Shown piece after piece: positions 48,523 to 57,954 of a DNA stretch of 64,000 bases. Under the pieces are notes generated by a model. It worked only from the letters and a program-made list of their open reading frames with translations, ran no database searches and was not told where the DNA came from. Each line of letters opens with the position of its first letter. Positions within the stretch are counted from its first letter, which is position 1. Origin of the DNA: Pycnococcus provasolii (taxonomy: Eukaryota > Chlorophyta > Pseudoscourfieldiophyceae > Pseudoscourfieldiales); contig CP150573.1 in NCBI GenBank assembly GCA_049487715.1, forward strand, positions 186,001 through 250,000. Reading direction: 5' to 3'. The translations under genes were made by a program, and so were the position numbers.

Positions 48523-49175
48523 TCACCGAAGCCTATTACTCACATCACCTCTTAGAGCGAGCCACGCATCCGCCGTTTCCTTGGGCATGTTGCGTATGGC
48601 TGTGTAGTTGTTTGCTCGCGCGTACCTTATTTTCGTCGCAGGGTCCGTATATTTGGCTGGAAATCCCGTCACGTCGCAGTATCTCTTTGGCGGATACGTC
48701 GACGGCGGGCATGCGAGCTGTGTGTAGAGCGGCATGGTATTCCTCCGTTTGGTCTGCTGAAGCTGAAGTTTGTGCCCCCTGAGCCTGTTCTTTTTCCTTC
48801 CAGCTCTGCGCCTCTTCGTTGGCGACCAGCTTCGCCATGCGTCTGATTTGCTTCGGCGGTGGTCGCGATGGGCGCCCAAACAGGTTTGCGGGTGTCGCGA
48901 TGATCGGGGAACCGAGAGGGACGGAGCCAGGAGGATGAGGAACACCAGCAGCAGCAACACGAGCAGCAGCAGCACCACCCCCAGCAGCAGCACCCCCAGC
49001 AGCAGCACCCCCAGCAGCACCCAGCAGCACCACCCCCACCAGAAGCACCACCAGCAGCAGCACCAGCAGCAGCAGCACCAGCAGCAGCAGCACCAGCAGC
49101 AGCACTACCTGAGTTCTCACGCCGCGCCGCCGCCGCCGCCGCCGCACCCGCCAAAGGACGACCGCGCTTGCCCAT
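48523..49175 (-). CDS. INO80 complex subunit C (Ies6)-like YL1-C domain protein, frame-disrupted
   Basis: The last 50 residues read TYPPKRYCDVTGFPAKYTDP, then KIRYARANNY and WLALRG, a YL1 C-terminal domain as in INO80C/Ies6, a nucleosome-remodelling subunit. Upstream, PKQIRRMAKLVANEEAQSW matches the INO80C segment before the domain but lies in another frame; the switch falls at about 48700-48800. The most plausible start, MGKRGRPLAGAA (AT-hook-like GRP), is at 49175 in a third frame, and the change there falls inside the CAG/CTG repeat. At least two single-base shifts are therefore needed. Assembly error in repeats, real decay, or undetected small introns are all possible; I see no convincing GT-AG pair. 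The related protein VPS72/YL1 is the other candidate. Confidence 0.6.
48945..49104. repeat. CAG/CAC-rich trinucleotide repeat in the INO80C-like gene
   Basis: About 160 bp of interrupted CAGCAG/CACCAG units. On the coding strand it gives Ala, Leu or Cys/Gly runs depending on frame, which makes the true frame hard to follow. Confidence 0.9.
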
Positions 49176-49551
49176 GGTACGTACACCCCGGTCGAAATAG
49201 GACATATGGGAAAAACGAAACAAAAAACAAAATGGAAAACAAAAGGGAGGGGGAGAACCAAAATCCGTAACCCAAACCCTAACCCCGTAACCCTAACCCT
49301 AACCCCGTAACCCTAACCCTAACCAGGTCCTCACACCGGCCGCTTTGAGAGTCTCGTGTTTCTTGGCCGGCTTTCTAAGACGTTGCTTAAGGTGGTCAAG
49401 AAGACTAAAGGTACCCGGCCGCGGATCCTGAAAGCTCAGGGCCGGTGTGGTGTGCACAAGAAAATGGCCCTTTTAGGGGTCTGGTCTTTTTTCTAACTCG
49501 CCGCGACGTTTTCCCCGCCATTTCCAAGTTCCAACCAGCCAAGGCTTAATC
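49176..49551. other. divergent promoter with telomere-like array
   Basis: This region lies between the INO80C-like and prolyl-hydroxylase-fusion starts. It contains an array at 49267-49324 alternating CCCTAAC and CCCCGTAAC, and a GCTTAAGGTGG motif at 49388. No gene is seen. Confidence 0.5.
49267..49324. repeat. telomere-like array with a regular higher-order unit
   Basis: The pattern CCCTAACCCTAACCCCGTAA repeats about three times, a 20-bp higher-order unit rather than a simple 6- or 7-mer. Confidence 0.9.
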
Positions 49552-52251
49552 ATGGCGTCAAAGTCAAAGAGGAAACAACAACAAGTTCACGCCAGTGACA
49601 ATAATGCCAATGACAATAATGCCAATAATGACTCGCACCTCACCCATTTAAGAAAGTTTTATTCCCTTAAGGGCAAAGACGAGTGGTGGTGGATCTTTGA
49701 CGACTCGCTAACAAGTATTGGCTCGTTGTTAACCTCGAGAGCTTATGCCATCTTAGATTCCTTCTTACCCTCCCCTCAGTCCTCCTCCTTAAGGGAAGAA
49801 GTCTCGGCTTTGAGACGCTCGGGGCTATTAAAGCAAGGGGCACTTTCAGGTGGTGGTGGTGGAGGTCAGGGGTTTGTATCAGGAGGGTACCGTCTGGCAT
49901 CCGTGAGAGGTGACCACGTCGGATGGTTCGACGGCCGCGAAGAAGGACTCGCGATCCTACCTAAGGTTATGCAAAAAATTGACACGCTCGTCAACGAACT
50001 TAAGCCGCACTGTGAACACCTTAAGGGAATCGTGAGTCGAAGCCACGCCATGGTCACGTGCTATCCAGGTGGAGGGGCGAGGTACATACGGCACTGCGAC
50101 AACGCAGGCAAGCGAAACGGAAGGAGACTCACCGCGATCGTCTACCTCAACGAACAGTGGAAAGACGGCGACGGCGGCGAGCTGCGAATATTCAGGTGCA
50201 GCCGCGCCGGCGACAGTGTCGTCGACTGCGACGGGAACTCGCTCAACGCGTTCGACGACAACGAACGAAACGACCGAACTGCCTCGGAAACAGAAGAGAG
50301 AGGCGATGTGAGCGACGTCGTCAGGCGCGACGTTGCTCCGCTGGCTGGCCGGCTCGTGCTCTTCTTCAGCGACGAACGTGTGCCTCACGAGGTGCTCGCG
50401 TGCGCGACAGATAGATACGCGGTCACCGTCTGGTACTACGACAAGGACGAGCTCGTTGCTGCACGAGGCACGTACGGCGCGAGCGTGGACGACGGTGCCG
50501 CGGGCGAGCAGGGCAAGGGCTTATTCGCGAGCGATGGCAATGATCACAGCAACGGCAGCGAGGAACACAAGCAAAAAGTTCGACAGGAGGCGGCACGAAT
50601 GGCAGCGCGCTACGGTGGAACGGCAGAGCTTTTCGCGGACAGCGCAAGAAGGCTTGCATGCGAAGTGGAAGAGACGGACGAAACTGTCGTCGCCACCGTG
50701 CAACTTCCCGATAATGCCACGGCGTCAGAGTGCTCAGCAGAGGCGGTGGCGGAGTCGCGAGAACTTACCATTCGATGCGGCAATGCGACATGCGAGCTTA
50801 CACTTCCACCCACAGCTGATCCGAACGATATTGCCATAAAGTTCTTGAAGAAGGGCGGTCGCAGGCTCGTGGTCACTGTCGCCAAGCTTCAATCAAACAC
50901 GATAATCGAGACATCGCCATCTGCATCAGCATCTTCTATCGAACCAGCACCAGCGCCAGCGCCGGCATCAATACATCCCGAACTTTCAACAGCGACGTCT
51001 ACTGCCACCACATCATCATCCACGACGCAAGAGCAGCCTTCGCATCCGTCGCGGCAGGAAAGGCGCAAAGCTCAAAAAGCGGCCAAAAAGGCGGCCAAGA
51101 AGGGAAAAGGTGCTCCTGACGGCGACAGCTTACCAGCTCTGCCTCCCGGTCTCGACTGCGTAGGCATCGGGCGAACCCTTAAGTGGTCCTCGGCGACCGA
51201 TTTTCAACGTCTTCCGCCCCCATCGACATCAATCCGGCGCGTTCTTCCTGCCGCAATGTTACAGGCGGAAACAATGCTCGACTACATGTCTGCTCGACTG
51301 CACGACACCGAGGATTCGCCGGAAGGCGATTCGGAGCTGCGCCGCGGCGTCTTTCGCCCCGCGAGCATTGACGGCCTGTCGTACCCGCTCACTCTCGCCT
51401 GGGCTCTGCAGCAAACGACGACGCTCAAGTTGCTCGCGGCACTGCGCCCTGGCCTTCCCGCGCCGCAGGAGCTTCACGTCGTCTGCCTCGGATGTTCCGC
51501 AACAACCGAGCAGCTTCTGCTCACACACGGCGTGAACTACTGGCGTGAGCTTGGATTTGCTCTTGCCAAAAGTCAGGCGCTGTGCACGGATGGCATCGTC
51601 ACCTTGTGGCTGACAGGACGCGACGCACGTCCGATCCCCCCGTTTGAGGCGAGCGGAGCGCCAGTTCCAATCGTGGAAACAGGCGAGGGCAACGTTACCG
51701 TGCGCGTCGCCGTGCGCGCCTGGGGTGCCGCCGAGGCGGTGGCAAATGTATTTGATCACGTCGAGGCGTCGTCAATAACCGCGTCAGTGTGCGCATGCAT
51801 CTTTAACTCAGGCATGGCGCAGTCCGCTTCTCTGCTAAGGCTCTGGCTCGCCGACTTGCTCCCACTCTTGGAGGCACGGCCACCTCGTGCCTGCCCAATC
51901 ATCTTCACGTGTGCGAATGACTACGAGGATGCTGACGGCGAGCAGGTGCTTCTTAAGGCGATTGGAGCGCGCATTTGGCTGGAACCGCTTAAGAACCCGT
52001 TTGGCGCGCTCACACATACAACCGTGGGTCGCCACAGCGGCGATGCGGAGGGCGTCGTGCAGGTGACCGATACGGACACGTTCAACGCCGAGATTCATGC
52101 AGGCAAGCTTGCGAAGCGCTGGTGTCGCGCCAACTGCTTTGTGTACGTCGCGGCTGGTCGCGATCGTGCCGTTGGCAGCGGCATCGTTGGCGCGGCGTCG
52201 GCGTGGGAGAAGTGGCGCAAGGCCACCGGCCTTGACGCTGTCGACAACTAA
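49552..52251 (+). CDS. prolyl hydroxylase (EGLN-type) fused to CS-like and MSS51 C-terminal-like domains
   Basis: The product is 899 aa, no intron. Residues about 60-300 form a PHD/EGLN-type 2-oxoglutarate oxygenase: MVTCYPGGGARYIRHCDNAG (His 181, Asp 183), IVYLNEQW, GRLVLFFSDERVPHEV (His 279) and RYAVTVWYYD (Arg 288), so all ligands are kept. Residues about 370-450 (VEETDETVVATVQLPD to RRLVVTVAKLQ) look like a CS/p23 or PIH1-type beta-sandwich. A low-complexity stretch and a Lys/Ala-rich helix follow. Residues about 530-890 (LSYPLTLAWALQQTTTLKL, HVVCLGCSATTE, SITASVCACIFNSGMAQS) resemble the MSS51 C-terminal domain usually found beside a MYND finger; no MYND is seen. EGLN enzymes sense oxygen by hydroxylating prolines; the target here is unknown. 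Confidence 0.82.
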   Translation: MASKSKRKQQQVHASDNNANDNNANNDSHLTHLRKFYSLKGKDEWWWIFDDSLTSIGSLLTSRAYAILDSFLPSPQSSSLREEVSALRRSGLLKQGALSGGGGGGQGFVSGGYRLASVRGDHVGWFDGREEGLAILPKVMQKIDTLVNELKPHCEHLKGIVSRSHAMVTCYPGGGARYIRHCDNAGKRNGRRLTAIVYLNEQWKDGDGGELRIFRCSRAGDSVVDCDGNSLNAFDDNERNDRTASETEERGDVSDVVRRDVAPLAGRLVLFFSDERVPHEVLACATDRYAVTVWYYDKDELVAARGTYGASVDDGAAGEQGKGLFASDGNDHSNGSEEHKQKVRQEAARMAARYGGTAELFADSARRLACEVEETDETVVATVQLPDNATASECSAEAVAESRELTIRCGNATCELTLPPTADPNDIAIKFLKKGGRRLVVTVAKLQSNTIIETSPSASASSIEPAPAPAPASIHPELSTATSTATTSSSTTQEQPSHPSRQERRKAQKAAKKAAKKGKGAPDGDSLPALPPGLDCVGIGRTLKWSSATDFQRLPPPSTSIRRVLPAAMLQAETMLDYMSARLHDTEDSPEGDSELRRGVFRPASIDGLSYPLTLAWALQQTTTLKLLAALRPGLPAPQELHVVCLGCSATTEQLLLTHGVNYWRELGFALAKSQALCTDGIVTLWLTGRDARPIPPFEASGAPVPIVETGEGNVTVRVAVRAWGAAEAVANVFDHVEASSITASVCACIFNSGMAQSASLLRLWLADLLPLLEARPPRACPIIFTCANDYEDADGEQVLLKAIGARIWLEPLKNPFGALTHTTVGRHSGDAEGVVQVTDTDTFNAEIHAGKLAKRWCRANCFVYVAAGRDRAVGSGIVGAASAWEKWRKATGLDAVDN

Positions 52252-52501
52252 CTGTACCTTTGTATGCAGCGTGTGTTTGTGTACATTTTGTGTAAAGTAC
52301 ATGACTACTCTATCTACTCTAGGTTGGACGTCGTAAGTGTGACTCTTCACGTTCTTGCTTCGCAATCACCAGCACCTTGTACAGACGCGCTGCTGAGTGG
52401 CGCCATGGAATGGTCTGGTCTGGTCGTGCGATGCGTATTTGGTGTGAATGGACGACACGTTGGACAAAGTAAAGTACATTCCATTACTGAATGAGTTTAG
52501 C

Positions 52502-53095
52502 TCACGCCCAGTCGTCGACGAGGTCGCTGGCGTTCCCGCGAGTCTTCATGGTGTGCACGTCCCATCCGTTGGGGTGTCTTGGAATCTCCCGTGCCTTGGT
52601 CCACGCGGCTGGCGTCCAGTCCTTGAGCGAGTTCAGCTTCGCCCTCGCCTCGTCGTGCCCCATGTCTGCCGCGTCTGCGAAGTGCTCCGCCGCCTTTGCG
52701 TAGTCCTTGGCGACACCGCCTCTTCCCATTTCATACCTCCTTCCCAGTTCGAAGCACGCCTCCGCGCTTTCTCTCGCTTCCACGCGTGCCTGGAGCTCCT
52801 CGCACGAGATGGTCATATACCTCCTCCACAGCGGCAGAGACGCGGCGTGGTTCGTTTTTATGGCAGGAAAACGCGCCGTGTGCGTGCATAGCGGCACGGA
52901 GTCGTCGTAGCCTGCTGAGGCGGCGCCGTAGGTGGCCGTGAAGTCCCTGAGCGTCGAGCCGGCTATGGACGCCGTCTTTTTCGAAGTCAAGGCCGAGGCC
53001 GAGGTTGTCGTTTTTTTCGAGCTGAGCGACGCCGTCGACGTGCGAGACTGGGACTGGGACTGGGACTGGGACGGTGCTGAACCTGTCGTCGCCAT
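52502..53095 (-). CDS. small Sel1-repeat protein
   Basis: The product is 197 aa from the ATG at 53095 (MATTGSAPSQSQSQ); the frame continues upstream but is not protein-like. The first 50 residues are Ser/Thr/Gln-rich and disordered, encoded in part by a GGGACT repeat. Residues about 110-155 (ACFELGRRYEMGRGG, then YAKAAEHFADAADMGHDEA) form one clear Sel1-like repeat with a weaker second half. The C-terminus is Trp/Asp-rich (WTPAAW, LVDDWA). Sel1 repeats mediate protein contacts, and one repeat alone gives no specific function. It converges on the prolyl hydroxylase fusion with 250 bp between. Confidence 0.7.
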   Translation of the reverse strand: MATTGSAPSQSQSQSQSRTSTASLSSKKTTTSASALTSKKTASIAGSTLRDFTATYGAASAGYDDSVPLCTHTARFPAIKTNHAASLPLWRRYMTISCEELQARVEARESAEACFELGRRYEMGRGGVAKDYAKAAEHFADAADMGHDEARAKLNSLKDWTPAAWTKAREIPRHPNGWDVHTMKTRGNASDLVDDWA

Positions 53096-54706
53096 GGCAC
53101 AGCCGAGAGATGGGAGCGAGAGGAATAAGAAAGACGCGCGCGGTTCGAGAACGAGAGACACAGAGAGGGCGAGCTTCGAAGGAGGACAGAGAGCAATGGG
53201 GGAACCCAACAACCTCACCTTAACCACGAAATTGGTCGTAAGGAAGAAGTAACCTCGCATTTTATAGTGTACGAAATGGTCCAAGGAAAAGAAATTAAAA
53301 AAAGGGTAGGTAGTACTACCCACCATATGTGGGCAGGCACTCTTCAGGAGGGGACCTCCACCGCTCCACGCAGTACTACCGTAAGAACTAGGAAGAACGT
53401 CGCACGCGCACGCGCACTCCTGGCAAGTGGCAAAGTGGCCTTTATGTAAAGTGGTTGTTGTCGACACAAAGCCAGAGTCCAGACGCGGGACCCAAGAACG
53501 TCCGGAATGGACTCTCCCACGTCGGCGAGCTAAAAAGGAGCTGTTCATGAAGAGCTGATCCCCTTTGCCGTACGGTGCACTCTGGCGATTCAGTAGTCTA
53601 TGTACATAGAGTAACATAGACTACTGTACTGTACGATGCAAAGGAGCAGTTAAGTTGAGCGGTCGGTCCTTACAGAGCTCTTGGGATCCGGAAAGGTAGT
53701 ACTTACATACTATCGTGTGCGACCCTAAGATATTGTACTGTGATGGGACGTTCTCAAGTGGCAAGTGAGCCGAGCCTAAGCACCTCCAGCCTCCAGGGAG
53801 CCAACAAGCCTTATTATCACACAGGTAGCCATGCTGCCTGTTTGATAGTACCAGCCTAATGAGCCTATTGAAGCTGTGGCAAGCTGTGTCTCGAGGCTCA
53901 AAGAAACACTCCTTCTTCATCAAGAGGCTTTTCCAAACGGTGTCCAAACAACTGTGCTCTGCGACTCTGCGTGCGTGCGTGCTTTGCGTGCGTGCGTGCG
54001 TGTCTCACACTGCAGTCCCTGTCCTCCTCCTTCTCCTCCTCCTCCTCCTCCTCCTCCTCCTCCTCCTCCTCCTCCTCCTCCTCCTCCTCCTCCTCCTTCT
54101 TCTTCTTCGAGTTCGCGAGTCTCCTACTCCCAGCTCGAGAGTGAGAGAGAGAGAGAGAGTGAGAGAGAGTGAGAGAGAGTGAGAGAGGCCCTTGGAAGAA
54201 GCCATCAGCTTGCGTCGTGGGAGCTCTCTTGTTCCTGTGAGGCTCCTAAACTAAAACTTAAAAGTGATTGATTGGAGCTCCGGGGACATTTCAGAAGAAG
54301 CCATCACAAGGCCCAAGCTTGTCCTTAAGGGTCCTCGTTTCCTGTCGTGCACGGTGTTTACTGGTTAAGCTAGTGCACCTTAAGGTGGTTCCTGCGCTTG
54401 TTTGGCCTGCGTTGCGTTGTCACAAAGTGCTGAAAGTGCTTGTTGTTTGGCTTCTTAGGTGGCGTTGATTCTGATTTATACCGCTCTCTCTAAGTCTGAG
54501 AGTATAAGGCTTCTTGTGTTTCTTACGCTTCAGAGACGTTACTCCTTAAGGTGTTTCTTGCGCTTTCTATCCTGAATAAATAAATAAGCGTGCTGTAAGC
54601 TTTTACCAGTCTCGAGAGTGTTTCTTGCACCTTATTGGCCTGACCCTTAAGGCTCGTTCACTTCTGGAAACACAAAAGCAACGAGGTCAACTTTCAGCCT
54701 GATATC
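53096..54706. other. 1.6-kb divergent intergenic region with microsatellites
   Basis: This contains a TCC repeat (54021-54106), a GAGAGT repeat (54140-54187) and several CCTTAAGG motifs (54333, 54371, 54548, 54640) on the side of the DRC11 gene. Frames crossing the repeats are not credible genes. Confidence 0.5.
54021..54106. repeat. (TCC)n trinucleotide repeat
   Basis: About 28 near-perfect CTC/TCC units make a long polypyrimidine tract that could form a triplex. Confidence 0.95.
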
Positions 54707-57157
54707 ATGTCGAACATATCGTTTGACATTCACTGGCGCGAGGCGATGATGGACCTGCTCGACCAGCTCGAGCTGGAGACGCCGGAGGACCCAAGCTCGG
54801 CGCCCAAGGACATCAGCGAGTGGGTGGTCGTGTACCTGAGGTATCTGGGCGTTTACAAGAGACTCGAGATGGTGTACGACCAGATGGTGCACCCGCAGAA
54901 GCACCTCGACCTGAAAAAGGCGCTCGAGGCGACCATGGGAAGGCTGCTGGAGGTGAAGAGCTGGATTGTCAAGCTCGACGACGGGTACGACCTCTCGAAC
55001 ATGGACAACAGCCTCGTCGACCTCAAGCTGCTGCCCGCGGACCTCGAGGTTGTCATCCCGAGGTACTACGTCGAAGATCGAGCACAGGAACTTGCAGACC
55101 GCGAAAAGTTCCTCGACGCGCTTCTGGAGAAGTACAACGTGGAAAAGCCCCAGGCGGAGGTGAGGATCACCGCCTTGCCGCCGCTGCCTGAGGAGGATGC
55201 ACTCAAGTGTATTCAGGCAAACGAGAGAGGGAGGCAAGGACGCGTGCGCGCGCGCAACTCCAAGGCGATGAAGAGCCAGTTCGAGCTCGAGCAGCGACGC
55301 GAGCAGCTCGGCCTGAGCGTGATGACCCCCGAGGAGGCGGCGCTTCGCGTGCAGGCGGTGTGCCGAGGCTTCCTCGCACGTCGGAAAACGCACATGCTTG
55401 CCATGGAGGAGCTCGAGTTCATCGGCATGCGCTCGCCGAAAATTCCCACCTCGGATCCCACGGGGGCGATGCAGAAGACGTTCGCGCGCCGCAAGCTCGT
55501 GCAGGCTGAGAACGAGCAGGAGTTCCGCGACAGCCTGAAGCCCATCGAACAGAAGGTGGAGAAGAGCGAGGGGCAGGACATGCGCGAGACGATACAGGAC
55601 AAGATCAACGCGTGGTTCGTCGAGAACCGCCACGCGGAGACGGGCGAGTACCCCGACCTGCCCGACGAGGAGGAGGGCGGGAGCACGACCATCCTCAACC
55701 CGCCGCCGGTGCTTGAGCCGGAGGAGGAGGCGGCGAAGGGCGGCAAGGGCGGCAAGGACGACAAGGCGAAGAAGGCGAAGGGCGACGCGGGTGCGGCAGA
55801 TGCGGGCACCGCGGAGCAGACGTGCCCCAACTTCTTCGGCCCGCTGATTGAGCAGAGCGTGCAAGAGTACGTGGCGGTATGGCAGGACAAGGACGAGTCT
55901 TCCAACTTCTTCCAAAAGTTTGACGTCGAGCTCGTGAAAGAGTCCGTGCGCCCGCTCGTCTTCGAGAGGATGCGCTTGGAGGTGGACAGCGAGATGCGCG
56001 TGCTGCTCGACAACCTGAAGGAGATGGTGGAGGCTGAGCGCGCCGCCAAGACGGGGAAGAAGCCGAAGGGGAAGAAGAAGAAGGGCAAGGGCAAGAAGGG
56101 CAAGAAGGGCAAGGGCGGCAAGGAGAAGAAGAAGAAGAAGGATCCCACGGCGGATCGCAGCATCGAAAGCCTGTACGCGGAGCTCGCGTCGAACGGCATC
56201 ATCCAGGCGATCCCGAAGCGGAAGTTGGAAGACTACGCGGGAGCTTTCAACTTCCTCGGGTCGGCGCAGCAGAAGGCTGGCATCGTACCGGATCCCTCGA
56301 TGGCGCAGGTGCGCAACTTTGTCAGCGAGTACTGCGGGTTGGCGCTGGGCAGCCAGATTGTTCACGAGAAGGCACCTTTCGTGAAGTCGTGCCTGATGTA
56401 CGGATGTCCCGGCACGGGTAAGACGCTGCTCGCGCACGCGCTGACAAACGAGACAGGCGCGATCTTCTTCAACCTGACGCCGAGCAACACTGATGGCAAG
56501 TACCAGGGCAAGGCTGTGGCGATGCTGATCCACATGGTGTTCAAGGTGGCGCGAATCATGGCGCCCTCCGTCGTGTACATCGGAGACGCTGAGAAGGTGT
56601 TTATCACAGATAAGAAGAAGATCAAGGAGTGGAAAGAGGCTGGTGCCCAGGAGCCTCCGAATCGCATCAAGAAGGAGCTCTTGAAAGAGATGAAGACGGT
56701 AATGGCGGGAGAGCGCGTGATTGTGCTTGGCAGCAGCTCGCAGCCTCAGATGGCGGTAAAGAAGGACATGAAAGCTCTGATCCAGTTCTTCCAGAAGACG
56801 ATTTACGTCCCATTGCCGGATTACGGCAGCGTGAGACTTCTTTGGAAGACGCTGATTGAGAGGTACGGTGGCAACTTGGTGCAGGACTTTGACATGACGA
56901 CGCTTGCTCACTTGTCGCCGTCGTACGCGCCGGGAGACATGGTGCTGGTGGTTCGGCAGATGCTCACAGCAAGGCGATTGGAGACGATGAAGCGTCGTCC
57001 GATCAGGGTGGACGAGGTGATTAAGCACCTCGCCAGGGCGGAGCCCGTCACGAAGGAGGTGGAGGATGGCGTGCGTGAGTGGACGTACCAGCTGCCGTGG
57101 AGGCAGGCGAAGCCTGGCATTCCTCCCCCTCCCGAGAAGGGCAAGAAGAAGAAGTAA
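54707..57157 (+). CDS. dynein regulatory complex subunit 11 (IQ and AAA domain protein, IQCA-like)
   Basis: The product is 816 aa, no intron. The N-terminus (MSNISFDIHWREAMMDLLDQ) and residues about 1-150 match the conserved N-terminal region of IQCA1/DRC11. An IQ motif lies at about 208-225 (ALRVQAVCRGFLARRK), which binds calmodulin-like proteins. Lys-rich linkers follow at about 345-365 and 445-480. The AAA domain starts near 555 with Walker A MYGCPGTGKTLLAHAL; its Walker B is the altered VVYIGDAEKVF, so hydrolysis may be weak. The C-terminus is Pro/Lys-rich. In cilia the protein is part of the nexin-dynein regulatory complex that links doublet microtubules. CTTAAG motifs lie within 70 bp upstream. 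Confidence 0.92.
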   Translation: MSNISFDIHWREAMMDLLDQLELETPEDPSSAPKDISEWVVVYLRYLGVYKRLEMVYDQMVHPQKHLDLKKALEATMGRLLEVKSWIVKLDDGYDLSNMDNSLVDLKLLPADLEVVIPRYYVEDRAQELADREKFLDALLEKYNVEKPQAEVRITALPPLPEEDALKCIQANERGRQGRVRARNSKAMKSQFELEQRREQLGLSVMTPEEAALRVQAVCRGFLARRKTHMLAMEELEFIGMRSPKIPTSDPTGAMQKTFARRKLVQAENEQEFRDSLKPIEQKVEKSEGQDMRETIQDKINAWFVENRHAETGEYPDLPDEEEGGSTTILNPPPVLEPEEEAAKGGKGGKDDKAKKAKGDAGAADAGTAEQTCPNFFGPLIEQSVQEYVAVWQDKDESSNFFQKFDVELVKESVRPLVFERMRLEVDSEMRVLLDNLKEMVEAERAAKTGKKPKGKKKKGKGKKGKKGKGGKEKKKKKDPTADRSIESLYAELASNGIIQAIPKRKLEDYAGAFNFLGSAQQKAGIVPDPSMAQVRNFVSEYCGLALGSQIVHEKAPFVKSCLMYGCPGTGKTLLAHALTNETGAIFFNLTPSNTDGKYQGKAVAMLIHMVFKVARIMAPSVVYIGDAEKVFITDKKKIKEWKEAGAQEPPNRIKKELLKEMKTVMAGERVIVLGSSSQPQMAVKKDMKALIQFFQKTIYVPLPDYGSVRLLWKTLIERYGGNLVQDFDMTTLAHLSPSYAPGDMVLVVRQMLTARRLETMKRRPIRVDEVIKHLARAEPVTKEVEDGVREWTYQLPWRQAKPGIPPPPEKGKKKK

Positions 57158-57954
57158 GGTCAGGTAAGGTCAGGTGAGGTGAGGTGAGGTGAGGTTGGCA
57201 AGTCAGCCGTACGTTAAGTACGTACGTACAGCCTCCTCCTCCTCCTCCTCCTCCTCCTAAGGCAGATAGAGATTGTCTGACTTACGCATATACTGATGCA
57301 CCATCATCATCATCATCATCATCATCATTGTAATTTTTTCAAATAACACGTCCCTCGACCTCTCCTATTAAAAAGTTACCGTCAAGTGACACACTACTAC
57401 TGTATCGTAAGGATAATAAAAGTAGTAAGGTAAAGATGAAGGAGCGAGGAGCGGCTTAAGCGCGATGAAGTAAGTTGTCGGAAACGCGAAACGCGAAACG
57501 CGAAACGAGATACGCGAAACACGCAAGAAACACGCAAGAAACACCAAAACACCAAAACGCTGAAACGAAACACGTGTCGCACTAAAAGCTTATTCCTCGT
57601 GAAAGGTACTTGTATTACCCTAACTAAAGGTAGCCCAAACCCTATGGAACCCGAACCCCGAACACCCACCCGCCCGAACCCCGAACAACAACGATAAAAA
57701 TGGGGGCGAAACATGAAAAATAAACAGCCTGTGGATCAATCGGTGTGTGATTGTTGAAATCTTATCCCAAAGGCCAAGGAGGTGTTCTGGAGCTCCGGAG
57801 CACCGATCATTTAATTCCCCACTCAATCAAAATCCATCGGTGCGATGCGGGGCCGGGACCTTCCCCTGTCGTACGTGGGGGGGCCCCGGGTGACTCCCTC
57901 GCCGAGCTCGATCTTGCTTCCGACTTGCTTCACTCACAGGTGTGCGTGATCGTG
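57158..57954. other. intergenic region with simple repeats and telomere-like units
   Basis: Repeats are GGTGA units just after the DRC11 stop (57158-57195), (CCT)n at 57231-57258, (CAT)n at 57301-57329, and ACGCGAA units at about 57483-57535. CCCGAACCCC units occur at 57640-57690, about 270 bp before the rhodanese start. CACTCACAGG at 57930 could be a 3' splice site in the leader. No gene is seen. Confidence 0.5.

Noticed and set aside
53859-54182. Leucine-repeat open frame across the TCC microsatellite
   Set aside because: Produced entirely by the trinucleotide repeat; no start context or conserved sequence.
54647-57028. 793-aa minus-strand frame opposite DRC11
   Set aside because: Leu/Arg/His-rich shadow with no motifs, while the plus strand has IQ and AAA domains.
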